DNA of 5,232 nt from Paracoccaceae bacterium (GTDB lineage: Bacteria > Pseudomonadota > Alphaproteobacteria > Rhodobacterales > Rhodobacteraceae), in NCBI GenBank assembly GCA_007131945.1, contig SLPP01000082.1:1-5232 (forward strand). The letters are read 5' to 3'. Position numbers and translations under genes: made by a program. The stretch's first letter is position 1, and every line of letters begins with the position of its first letter. Positions 1 through 5,142 of this stretch are shown piece after piece. Under the pieces are notes generated by a model. It was not told the DNA's origin and ran no database searches. It worked only from the letters and a program-made list of their open reading frames with translations.

Positions 1-288
1 CGCCTGCGCCGCTGGTGCGAGCACGAGGCCGGGCTCACGCTGGGCATCGGGCTGGGCATGGCCGAGCCCGGCACGCCCGAGGCCGACGCCTGGTTCCGGC
101 TCGCCCATATGGGCCATGTCAACGCGCATATGGTGCTCGGCGCGCTCGCGGTGATGCAGGCGGGCATGGAGGCGCTGGGGATCGAGCACGGCCCCGGCGC
201 GCTGGAGGCGGCCGCGCGCGCGCTGTCGGACCACACCCCGGCGCCCGCCGCCGTGCCCGACCGGCGACGGGTAGGCACTGATGGGTGA
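1..288 (+). CDS. PLP-dependent aminotransferase, alanine-glyoxylate / serine-pyruvate type (C-terminal part)
   Basis: The reading frame is open from the first base and ends at TGA 286-288, so only the last 95 residues are present and the true start lies outside the window. The visible part is the C-terminal small domain of a fold-type I, class V aminotransferase. It has GLTLGIGLGM at residues 11-20, then WFRLAHMGHVNAHMVLG at 31-47, close to the FRIGHMGHVN block I recall from bacterial alanine-glyoxylate aminotransferases. Arg33 in that block aligns with the arginine that holds the substrate carboxylate in this family. The following segment (ALAVMQAGMEALGI) looks like the last amphipathic helix, and the final 20 or so residues are a Pro/Ala/Arg-rich tail with no clear fold. 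The PLP lysine would lie upstream and cannot be checked. The exact amino donor (alanine, serine or another) cannot be told from this fragment. No convincing terminator follows; the next gene faces it. Confidence 0.8.
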   Translation, partial: RLRRWCEHEAGLTLGIGLGMAEPGTPEADAWFRLAHMGHVNAHMVLGALAVMQAGMEALGIEHGPGALEAAARALSDHTPAPAAVPDRRRVGTDG

Positions 289-348
289 CGGCGGCGGCGG
301 GATCCGGCGGCTTGTGCCGGGGCGCCGTTGAAAACGCAAATCGCGGCG

Positions 349-366
349 GTGCACAATTTTGTGCAC
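349..366. repeat. 8-2-8 inverted repeat in the convergent spacer
   Basis: GTGCACAA and TTGTGCAC form perfect 8-bp arms around a TT centre. The repeat lies in an AT-richer patch of a GC-rich region, 61 bp past the aminotransferase stop and 139 bp past the stop of the minus-strand gene. As RNA it would give a 6-bp stem with a 6-base loop but only three T residues after it, so it is a poor terminator. As DNA it has the symmetry of a dimeric regulator site. TTGACC at 379-384 could be a -35 element just downstream, but no good -10 follows. The function is unknown. Confidence 0.5.
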
Positions 367-403
367 TTTGGCAAGCCGTTGACCTGACGCCAGAAATCGG
401 CAC

Positions 404-420
404 CGTTAACCGCAATGAAG
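404..420 (+). repeat. 17-bp intergenic motif, copy 1
   Basis: CGTTAACCGCAATGAAG. This differs from copy 3 (read on the minus strand) at two positions of 17 and from copy 2 at three. It lies in the convergent spacer, 38 bp right of the 8-2-8 inverted repeat, in the opposite orientation to the other two copies. TTAA followed after 7 bases by GAAG recalls the spacing of CtrA sites (TTAA-N7-TTAA), but the second half matches only in part. Confidence 0.55.
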
Positions 421-504
421 CTTTTCCCGCAGCTCCGGCCGGGGGTTCCGCAGTGACCGCAGAGCAGACAGGGACCGGATTGCCGGGGCAGCGCGGATCG
501 TCCC

Positions 505-1071
505 TCAGACGCAGATCCGCCACCTGTCGCTTCTTATGGTGCCCACTGCCGGCGGGTCGGCATAAAACACCGGATCAGCGTTTGCCGCAACCGAGCGTGT
601 CCCGCCGTTGAACACAACCTGGGTGCTGTCGACCCGGGTTCTCGCTGAACTCCTCAGGTGCAGGTTGTTCGCATCGACGTCGAATTCGCCCGTGGACTTC
701 ATCTCGACCTTCATCCCGCCGAGCCGCAGCTTGTACGCGGCGGCGAGCTTGATCGTGTCCGCGCTCAACGTGAGCGTCGTGCCATCGGCCGAGATGTCGA
801 GGACCGATTCGAGAACCGCGATCTTCGCCTCGAGCCGGGCGATCTTCTGACCCAGGCTCTGCTGCAACTGCTCGATCTTCCGATCCATCTGGTGAAGGAG
901 GCGCTCGACGCTGGGATCGGGTCGCGGGCCGGCCGGCACGCCGACCGGCGCGGTATGCGGCGGCGTGAAGCTGCCCGCGGGCCGCATCGGGTCGGCCTTG
1001 GTCGGGGTGACGGTCTTGGATGCGGACGCGGTTTCGGTCTTGCCCCCGATTTCGTTGATCCTGATGGCCAT
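505..1071 (-). CDS. Hypothetical protein with coiled coil and phage-spike-like beta repeats
   Basis: This is a 188-residue protein that I do not recognise as a named family. I chose ATG 1071-1069 because a strong purine tract (GGGGGGAG) sits two bases upstream and the sequence MAIRINEIGG reads as a natural N-terminus; an in-frame ATG at 1119 would add 16 residues. Residues 11-52 are a Thr/Ser/Pro/Ala-rich linker. Residues 53-92 are a likely coiled coil (VERLLHQMDRKIEQLQQSLG and on). Residues 93-152 alternate polar and hydrophobic residues in short strands (TTLTLSADTIKLAA, KVEMKSTGEFDVDANNLHLR), as in the C-terminal beta-helix of VgrG, gp5 and Mu-type baseplate spikes. The tail VVFNGGTRSVAANADPV at 152-168 recalls the spike-tip pattern of such proteins. 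There is no signal peptide, no membrane segment and no cysteine before residue 187. Its neighbours are metabolic genes, so it is an orphan. A structural role in a phage-tail or contractile particle is inference; a stand-alone coiled-coil protein is the alternative. Confidence 0.75.
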   Translation of the reverse strand: MAIRINEIGGKTETASASKTVTPTKADPMRPAGSFTPPHTAPVGVPAGPRPDPSVERLLHQMDRKIEQLQQSLGQKIARLEAKIAVLESVLDISADGTTLTLSADTIKLAAAYKLRLGGMKVEMKSTGEFDVDANNLHLRSSARTRVDSTQVVFNGGTRSVAANADPVFYADPPAVGTIRSDRWRICV

Positions 1072-1209
1072 CGCTCCCCCCTGCGTGACGTGCCGGATGA
1101 CGTGAAAGGGTCGCCTCATCCGCCACTCCGGTCAAGCGCGTTGACGCCTGGGCACGGATTCGCCGTCTTCCGGCGGCGCCCGGGTGCCGAAACACGGCCG
1201 GAAACGGGT

Positions 1210-1229
1210 GTTCCGCCGGCCGGCGGAAC
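1210..1229. repeat. Perfect 20-bp palindrome
   Basis: GTTCCGCCGGCCGGCGGAAC reads the same on both strands. It lies about 140 bp upstream of the minus-strand gene and 16 bp from the second 17-bp motif copy. As RNA it could fold into an 8-bp stem with a GGCC loop, but no T run follows on either strand, so a terminator is unlikely. In a divergent spacer a dimeric regulator site is plausible. The core is made only of G and C, so chance in GC-rich DNA must be weighed. Confidence 0.5.
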
Positions 1230-1244
1230 GGCATTCTCCAGTCC

Positions 1245-1261
1245 TTTCATTTTGGTTAACG
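1245..1261 (-). repeat. 17-bp intergenic motif, copy 2
   Basis: On the minus strand this reads CGTTAACCAAAATGAAA; it differs from copy 3 at one position of 17. It marks the left edge of the AT-rich island between the divergent genes, about 174 bp from the minus-strand start codon and 230 bp from the decarboxylase start codon. Confidence 0.6.
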
Positions 1262-1363
1262 TGAGATCATTTTTCATTTTCTGTCATATGGTTGCCGGAA
1301 TGTCCGCTGGCGGACGCGCTGCCTCTCGCCACGACCGGAGGCGCCGGGCGGCGGCGCACATGT

Positions 1364-1381
1364 CGGCACGATGTCGTGCCG
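1364..1381. repeat. 8-2-8 inverted repeat in the decarboxylase leader
   Basis: CGGCACGA and TCGTGCCG are perfect 8-bp arms around TG. The repeat lies 110 bp upstream of the decarboxylase start codon. It has the same 8-2-8 design as the repeat at 349-366 but a different sequence, and the same TG centre as the smaller repeat at 1302-1315. It could be a regulator site, or a hairpin if transcription starts upstream of it. Confidence 0.45.
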
Positions 1382-1384
1382 CGT

Positions 1385-1419
1385 CCTCTTTTCCGGCCCC
1401 TCTTTTCCGGGGTGGAAAA
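1385..1419. repeat. 12-bp tandem repeat linked to an inverted repeat
   Basis: CCTCTTTTCCGG occurs exactly twice, at 1385-1396 and 1399-1410, with a 14-bp period. The TTTTCC of the second copy (1403-1408) also pairs with GGAAAA at 1414-1419 across a 5-base gap, and the first copy could pair with the same GGAAAA. The element ends 8 bases before the best -10 candidate for the decarboxylase gene and overlaps its -35 position. This placing suits an activator or repressor site, or alternative hairpins in a leader RNA. Confidence 0.45.
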
Positions 1420-1433
1420 CGGCGCCATATACA
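1405..1433 (+). promoter_or_regulatory. Candidate promoter for the decarboxylase gene
   Basis: TATACA at 1428-1433 is the best -10 match close to the start codon. With a 17-bp spacer the -35 position holds TTCCGG, a poor match that falls inside the tandem repeat at 1385-1410, so an activator may be needed if this promoter is real. Transcription would begin near 1440 and leave a leader of about 50 bases. The AT-rich island at 1245-1290 is an alternative promoter region and would give a leader of about 200 bases. Confidence 0.3.
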
Positions 1434-1490
1434 CCATCCTGTTCCCGGTGATCCGGGGCCGGGGCAGCATCGGGTATTCGGAGGACGAGC

Positions 1491-2651
1491 ATGGGCGTCA
1501 CGCAGACCATCTGGGCCGATCCGGTCGACTACCTGCGCGCGATGGCGCCGCGCGATCCGGTCATGTTCCTTTCGCCGGCGGCGCTGCAGGCGCAGGCGCA
1601 GCGGTTCCTGACCGGCTTTCCCGGCCTCGTCACCTATGCGGTGAAGGCCAATCCCGACGAGGCGGTGATCGTCAACCTCGCCGCGGCGGGGCTCGCCGGC
1701 TTCGACGTCGCCTCGCCCGAGGAGATCCGGCTGATCCGGCGCCTTGTGCCGGGCGCGGCGCTGCACTACAACAACCCGGTGCGCGCGCGCCACGAGATCG
1801 CCGTCGGCGTGGCCGAGGACGTGCGGTCCTGGTCGGTCGATTCGCTGAGCGAGCTCGACAAGCTCTTCGCCCAGGTGCCACGGGTGAACGGCCGCGGCGA
1901 ACGGGTGGAGATCACCGCGCGCTTCAAGCTGCCCGTCGCCGGCGCGGTCTACGACTTCGGCGCCAAGTTCGGCGCGACCGAGGAACTGGCGACCGAAATC
2001 CTGCGCCGGATCGCCGCGGCCGGCTACGTGCCGTCGCTGACCTTCCATCCCGGCACGCAATGCACCGACCCGGCGGCCTGGGAAGCCTACATCCACGCCG
2101 CGCGCCGGATCGCCGACGGCGCCGGCGTGACCATCGCCCGGCTCAATGTCGGCGGCGGCTTTCCCTCGCACAGGCTGCGCGCCGAGATGCCCTCGCTCGC
2201 CGCGATCTTCCGGCTGATCGGGCGCGTGACCGCAGAGGCCTTCGCCGAGGCCGCGCCCGAGCTCGTATGCGAGCCGGGCCGCGCGCTCGTCGCCGATGCG
2301 ATGGCGCTGTTGGCGCAGGTCAAGGGCCTGCGCGACGGGGCGCATGTGTTTCTCAACGACGGCATCTACGGGGCGATGGCGGAACTGCCGCTGATGGGCG
2401 CGCTCGACCGCATCCGCGCCTGGGCGCCCGACGGCACGCCGCGCATCGGCGAGCCGGTCCGCCGCATCGTCTTCGGCCCGACCTGCGACAGCGTCGACCG
2501 GCTGCCGGGCGAGGTGGCGCTGCCCGCCGACCTGGCCGAGGGGGACTACCTGCTGGTCCAGGGCATGGGCGCCTATTCGGTGCCCACCAACACCCGCTTC
2601 AACGGCTTCGGCGCGCTGACGCTGGAAATGGCCCTGACGCTGGAGCCCTGA
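1491..2651 (+). CDS. Ornithine-decarboxylase-type PLP enzyme (fold type III)
   Basis: This 386-residue cytoplasmic protein fits the usual size of bacterial alanine-racemase-fold ornithine decarboxylases, which make putrescine from L-ornithine with release of CO2. GGAGG at 1480-1484, six bases before the ATG, supports the start. The family signatures run in order: YAVKAN with the PLP lysine K52; FDVAS at 71-75; HYNNP at 92-96; SVDSLSEL at 115-122; FHPGTQ at 185-190, whose His186 would stack on the cofactor ring; GGGFP at 221-225 and EPGR at 261-264, which hold the PLP phosphate; NDGIYG at 289-294; GPTCDSVD at 329-336, with Cys332 the catalytic cysteine supplied by the partner subunit; and GAY at 360-362 before FNGF at 370-373. 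NDGxYG and GPTCD favour ornithine (or lysine/ornithine) decarboxylase over diaminopimelate decarboxylase. The enzyme should work as a dimer, since the active site takes residues from both chains. Lysine cannot be excluded as a second substrate. The C-terminus repeats itself (ALTLEM, ALTLEP). A repeat-rich leader precedes the gene. Confidence 0.85.
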   Translation: MGVTQTIWADPVDYLRAMAPRDPVMFLSPAALQAQAQRFLTGFPGLVTYAVKANPDEAVIVNLAAAGLAGFDVASPEEIRLIRRLVPGAALHYNNPVRARHEIAVGVAEDVRSWSVDSLSELDKLFAQVPRVNGRGERVEITARFKLPVAGAVYDFGAKFGATEELATEILRRIAAAGYVPSLTFHPGTQCTDPAAWEAYIHAARRIADGAGVTIARLNVGGGFPSHRLRAEMPSLAAIFRLIGRVTAEAFAEAAPELVCEPGRALVADAMALLAQVKGLRDGAHVFLNDGIYGAMAELPLMGALDRIRAWAPDGTPRIGEPVRRIVFGPTCDSVDRLPGEVALPADLAEGDYLLVQGMGAYSVPTNTRFNGFGALTLEMALTLEP

Positions 2652-2668
2652 CCTTGGAGCCCTGAGCC
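2641..2668 (+). repeat. 14-bp tandem duplication over the decarboxylase stop codon
   Basis: TGGAGCCCTGACCT is followed directly by TGGAGCCCTGAGCC, identical at 12 of 14 positions. The first copy holds the real stop, TGA 2649-2651; the second copy lies past the stop in another frame. It looks like a small slippage duplication with little effect on the protein. Confidence 0.6.
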
Positions 2669-2684
2669 GGGCCGCGTCGGCCCC

Positions 2685-2712
2685 TTGCCCCTGCCGGTCG
2701 CCCCGCTATCCT
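2685..2712 (+). promoter_or_regulatory. Candidate promoter for the molybdoenzyme gene
   Basis: TTGCCC at 2685-2690 and TATCCT at 2707-2712 are separated by 16 bp, a fair match to a sigma-70-type promoter. It would start transcription near 2719 and leave a leader of about 17 bases that still includes the ribosome site. The gene could equally be read through from the decarboxylase gene, since the spacer is only 84 bp and shows no terminator. Confidence 0.3.
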
Positions 2713-2735
2713 CCGCGCCAGATCGAGGGGGTGAC

Positions 2736-5030
2736 ATGCGGGCATTCGGACAATCGCAGGGTGGCGTGCGCAACGAGGACATCCGGTTCCTGACCGGGCG
2801 CGGCCGCTACCTCGCCGACATCCTGCCCGAGGGCACGCTGAGCGCGGTCTTCCTGCGCGCGCCGGTGGCGCATGGCCGGATCGTCGCGCTGGATACCGCC
2901 GAGGCGCGCGCGATGCCGGGCGTCGCCGGCATCTGGACCTGGGACGACCTGGAGGCCGCGGGCGTCACCGGCTCGGTCTGGGCGGTGGCGGCGAAGGACG
3001 ACCGCGGCGTCAGGGGCGCGACCCCGCACCGCCCGGCGCTCGCCCGCGAGGTCGTGCGCCACCTCGGCGAGCCGGTCGCGCTGATCGTCGCCGGGAGCCG
3101 CGCGCAGGCGCTGGATGCGGCGGAAGCGGTGATGCTGGACATCGACCCGCTGCCGGCCGAACTCGACCTCGACGCCGAGGGCGCGCCGATCCACGCGGGG
3201 CTGGAGAACCGCCTCGGCGTCGACTGGCAGCGCGGCGATGCCGAGGCAGTCGAGGCCGCCTTCGCCCGCGCCGCGCATGTCACCCGCCTGACCGTGCGGC
3301 AGAACCGCGTCACCGCCGCGCCGATCGAGCCGCGCGTCGCCTTCGCCGAATGGGACGGCAAGCGGCTGCATTTCGCCTTCAACGGCCAGGGCGTGTGGAA
3401 CATGAAGCGCGAGCTTGCCAGGGCGCTGGGGCTGGACCCCGAGGCCGTGCGCGTCACCACCCCCGACGTCGGCGGCGGCTTCGGCATGAAGGTGATGATC
3501 TATCCCGAGCACGTGGCGCTGGCCCAGGCCGCCCGCGCGCTCGGCCAGCCGGTCGCCTGGATCCCCGACCGGGCCGAGGCCATGCTCAGCGATACCGGCG
3601 CGCGCGACCTCGAAAGCACCGCCGAACTCGCCTTCGACGCCGACCGGCGCATCCTCGGCTATCGGGTGACGACGCGCTTCAACCTTGGCGCCTACAACTC
3701 GCAATTCGGGCAGAACATCCAGTCCGAGCTCTTCTCGAAGGTGCTGACGGGGGTCTACGACATCCCCTGCGCGCTGCTGACGGCGCAGGGCATCTACACC
3801 AACACCACCCCCGTCGATGCCTATCGCGGCGCCGGCCGGCCCGAGGCGATCACGCTTCTCGAACGCACGATGGACATGGCCGCGCGCGAGCTTGGCGTCT
3901 CGCCCCTCGATCTGCGGCGCCGGAACCTGATCCCGGCCGATGCCTTCCCCTACACCACGCCCTCGGGCGTGACCTACGATGTCGGCGACTTCGCCCGCGT
4001 GCTGGCCCGCGCCGAGGAGCTGGGCGATGTCGCGGGTTTCTTGGATCGGCGCGCGGAGAGCGAGTCGCGCGGGATGCTGCGGGGGCTGGGCACGGCCTTC
4101 TACATCGAATCGATCCTCGGCGAGGATTCCGAAAACGCCGCCGTCGAGTTCAACGAGAACGGCAGCGTCACGCTCTATGTCGGCACGCAGTCGAACGGCC
4201 AGGGGCACGAGACGGTCTATGCCCGCTACCTCGCCGGGCTCACCGGCATCGACGAGGCGCTGATCGAGGTCGTGCAGGGCGACAGCGACCGGATCGCGCG
4301 CGGCGGCGGTACCGGCGGCTCGCGCTCGGTCACGGTGCAGAGCACCGCCACGCATGCGACGGCCGCGAAGATGGTCGCTGATTTCGGGCACTTCCTCGAC
4401 GAGGCGCTCGATGCCGGCCCCTTCGCCTTCGAGGACGGGCATTTCCGCGCCCCGAATTCGAACCGCCGTCCGACGCTGATCGAGGCCGCGGCGCTGGCCC
4501 GCAGCCACGGCCGGACCGAGCTTCTGCGCCACGAGACGCGGGCGAAGCTGCCGGGGCGGTCCTTTCCCAACGGCGTGCATCTGTGCGAGGTCGAGATCGA
4601 CCCCGAGACCGGCGCGCTGCAACTCGACCGCTACCTCGCGGTCGATGATTTCGGCAACCTGATGAACCCCGCGCTCGCCATCGGCCAGGTGCATGGCGGC
4701 GTCGCGCAGGGCTTCGGCCAGGCGGTCTGCGAGGAGATGCGCTACGACGCGGATGGCCAGCTGCTGACCGGCAGCTTCATGGATTACGCCATGCCGCGCG
4801 CGACCGACCTGCCCTTCGTCGGCTTCGAGAGCGTGCCGACCCCTTCGACGGTGAACCCGATCGGCATGAAGGGCTGCGGCGAGGCGGGCACCGTGGGGGC
4901 GCTGCCGGCGATCGCCAATGCCGCGCTCGACGCGCTCTGGCCGCGAGGCGTGCGCCATGTCGACATGCCGCTGACGCCGCAGCGCATCTGGTCCTGGCTG
5001 CGCGCGGCCGAAGAGCGCGCGGCACCGTGA
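2736..5030 (+). CDS. Xanthine dehydrogenase-family molybdopterin-binding large subunit, AYRGAGR type
   Basis: This 764-residue protein is the catalytic subunit type that binds molybdopterin cytosine dinucleotide and hydroxylates or oxidises a small organic substrate. ATG 2736 follows GAGGGGG at 2725-2731, and MRAFGQSQGGVRNEDIRFLTGRGRY is a standard family N-terminus; a TTG at 2685 would add an unlikely 17 residues. Residues 15-135 form the a/b hammerhead domain. The first Mo-binding domain holds VGGGFGMK (245-252) and AYRGAGRPE (362-370). The second holds GTQSNGQGHET (483-492), QGDSD (514-518), GGGTGGSRS (523-531), GQVHGGVAQGFGQ (650-662) and GMKGCGEAGTVGA (710-722), where Glu716 is the expected catalytic base. 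AYRGAGR lacks the cysteine of form I CO dehydrogenase (AYRCSFR), so CO oxidation is not supported and the substrate is unknown. There is no signal peptide, so it is probably cytoplasmic. The FAD and 2Fe-2S subunits that normally accompany it are absent on both sides within the window. It may depend on partners encoded elsewhere or beyond 5232. Confidence 0.9.
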   Translation: MRAFGQSQGGVRNEDIRFLTGRGRYLADILPEGTLSAVFLRAPVAHGRIVALDTAEARAMPGVAGIWTWDDLEAAGVTGSVWAVAAKDDRGVRGATPHRPALAREVVRHLGEPVALIVAGSRAQALDAAEAVMLDIDPLPAELDLDAEGAPIHAGLENRLGVDWQRGDAEAVEAAFARAAHVTRLTVRQNRVTAAPIEPRVAFAEWDGKRLHFAFNGQGVWNMKRELARALGLDPEAVRVTTPDVGGGFGMKVMIYPEHVALAQAARALGQPVAWIPDRAEAMLSDTGARDLESTAELAFDADRRILGYRVTTRFNLGAYNSQFGQNIQSELFSKVLTGVYDIPCALLTAQGIYTNTTPVDAYRGAGRPEAITLLERTMDMAARELGVSPLDLRRRNLIPADAFPYTTPSGVTYDVGDFARVLARAEELGDVAGFLDRRAESESRGMLRGLGTAFYIESILGEDSENAAVEFNENGSVTLYVGTQSNGQGHETVYARYLAGLTGIDEALIEVVQGDSDRIARGGGTGGSRSVTVQSTATHATAAKMVADFGHFLDEALDAGPFAFEDGHFRAPNSNRRPTLIEAAALARSHGRTELLRHETRAKLPGRSFPNGVHLCEVEIDPETGALQLDRYLAVDDFGNLMNPALAIGQVHGGVAQGFGQAVCEEMRYDADGQLLTGSFMDYAMPRATDLPFVGFESVPTPSTVNPIGMKGCGEAGTVGALPAIANAALDALWPRGVRHVDMPLTPQRIWSWLRAAEERAAP

Positions 5031-5070
5031 CGCCGCGCCACCGCATGCCTCAGCAGACCGGAGCCGGACG

Positions 5071-5087
5071 TTTCATTGTGGTTAACG
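5071..5087 (-). repeat. 17-bp intergenic motif, copy 3
   Basis: On the minus strand this reads CGTTAACCACAATGAAA, one mismatch from copy 2. It lies 40 bp past the molybdoenzyme stop. On the plus strand its TTAACG end coincides with the -35 of the candidate promoter that follows. Confidence 0.6.
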
Positions 5088-5110
5088 CCGCAGGCTTTGT
5101 TCCATAAAAT
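5082..5110 (+). promoter_or_regulatory. Candidate rightward promoter at the window end
   Basis: TTAACG at 5082-5087 matches four of six -35 consensus bases and is 17 bp from TAAAAT at 5105-5110, which matches five of six -10 bases. This is the best sigma-70-like pair in the window. Transcription would start near 5117 and run rightward, just before the 16-bp palindrome. The gene it would serve must begin at or after about 5225 and is not visible. Confidence 0.4.
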
Positions 5111-5126
5111 CATGCACTTGCCGTTC

Positions 5127-5142
5127 GGTCCAAATTTGGACC
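5127..5142. promoter_or_regulatory. Perfect 16-bp palindrome, candidate operator
   Basis: GGTCCAAATTTGGACC is a perfect palindrome with an AT core in GC-rich DNA. Its place, roughly +10 to +25 relative to the start predicted from the promoter at 5082-5110, is where a dimeric repressor would block transcription. GntR/FadR-type regulators bind sites of this general look (GGTC half-sites), but I cannot name the regulator. It lacks a following T run and is not a normal terminator. Confidence 0.5.

Larger units (their letters stand above)
1072..1490. other. Divergent non-coding spacer rich in repeats
   Basis: These 419 bases separate the minus-strand gene from the decarboxylase gene. No reading frame here has a convincing protein sequence together with a ribosome site. 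Left to right it holds GTCAA-N5-TTGAC at 1131-1145, a near-palindrome centred on CCCGGG at 1175-1188, a perfect 20-bp palindrome at 1210-1229, the second 17-bp motif copy at 1245-1261, an AT-rich island to about 1292, a 6-2-6 inverted repeat at 1302-1315 (GTCCGC-TG-GCGGAC), an 8-2-8 inverted repeat at 1364-1381, and a tandem repeat with a linked inverted repeat at 1385-1419. A poorly matching -35/-10 pair for the minus-strand gene may lie at 1135-1130 (TTGACC) and 1112-1107 (GACCCT). The right half must contain the promoter and leader of the decarboxylase gene. Confidence 0.6.

Noticed and set aside
304..320. A hairpin CCGGC-N7-GCCGG as terminator of the aminotransferase gene
   Set aside because: The stem is only 5 bp and is followed by GGCGCC instead of a T tract.
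349..393. An NtrC site followed by a sigma-54 promoter (TTTGGCAAGCCGTTGAC)
   Set aside because: The palindrome is one base short of the usual NtrC spacing (GCACC-N5-GGTGC), and the GG to G-C distance of a -24/-12 promoter is also one base short, with GA in place of GC.
285..611. A 108-residue plus-strand frame across the convergent spacer
   Set aside because: The sequence is low in hydrophobic structure, has no recognisable motif, overlaps the 3' end of the minus-strand gene and has no clear ribosome site.
575..1234. A 219-residue minus-strand frame with GGAG before its ATG
   Set aside because: Although the ribosome-site match is good, the protein is Arg/Gly-rich and runs in another frame of the better-supported 188-residue gene.
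1284..2345. A 353-residue open frame on the minus strand over the decarboxylase gene and its leader
   Set aside because: Its composition is that of a shadow frame, and the plus strand carries all decarboxylase motifs in order.
2706..4958. A 750-residue open frame on the minus strand, opposite the molybdoenzyme gene
   Set aside because: It is rich in Arg, Ala, Gly and His with no recognisable motif, as expected for the antisense of a GC-rich gene whose plus-strand product matches a known family from end to end.
2736..5030. Naming the molybdoenzyme subunit coxL (aerobic CO dehydrogenase)
   Set aside because: The active-site loop is AYRGAGR, not the AYRCSFR of true form I CO dehydrogenase, and the coxS and coxM partners are not seen.
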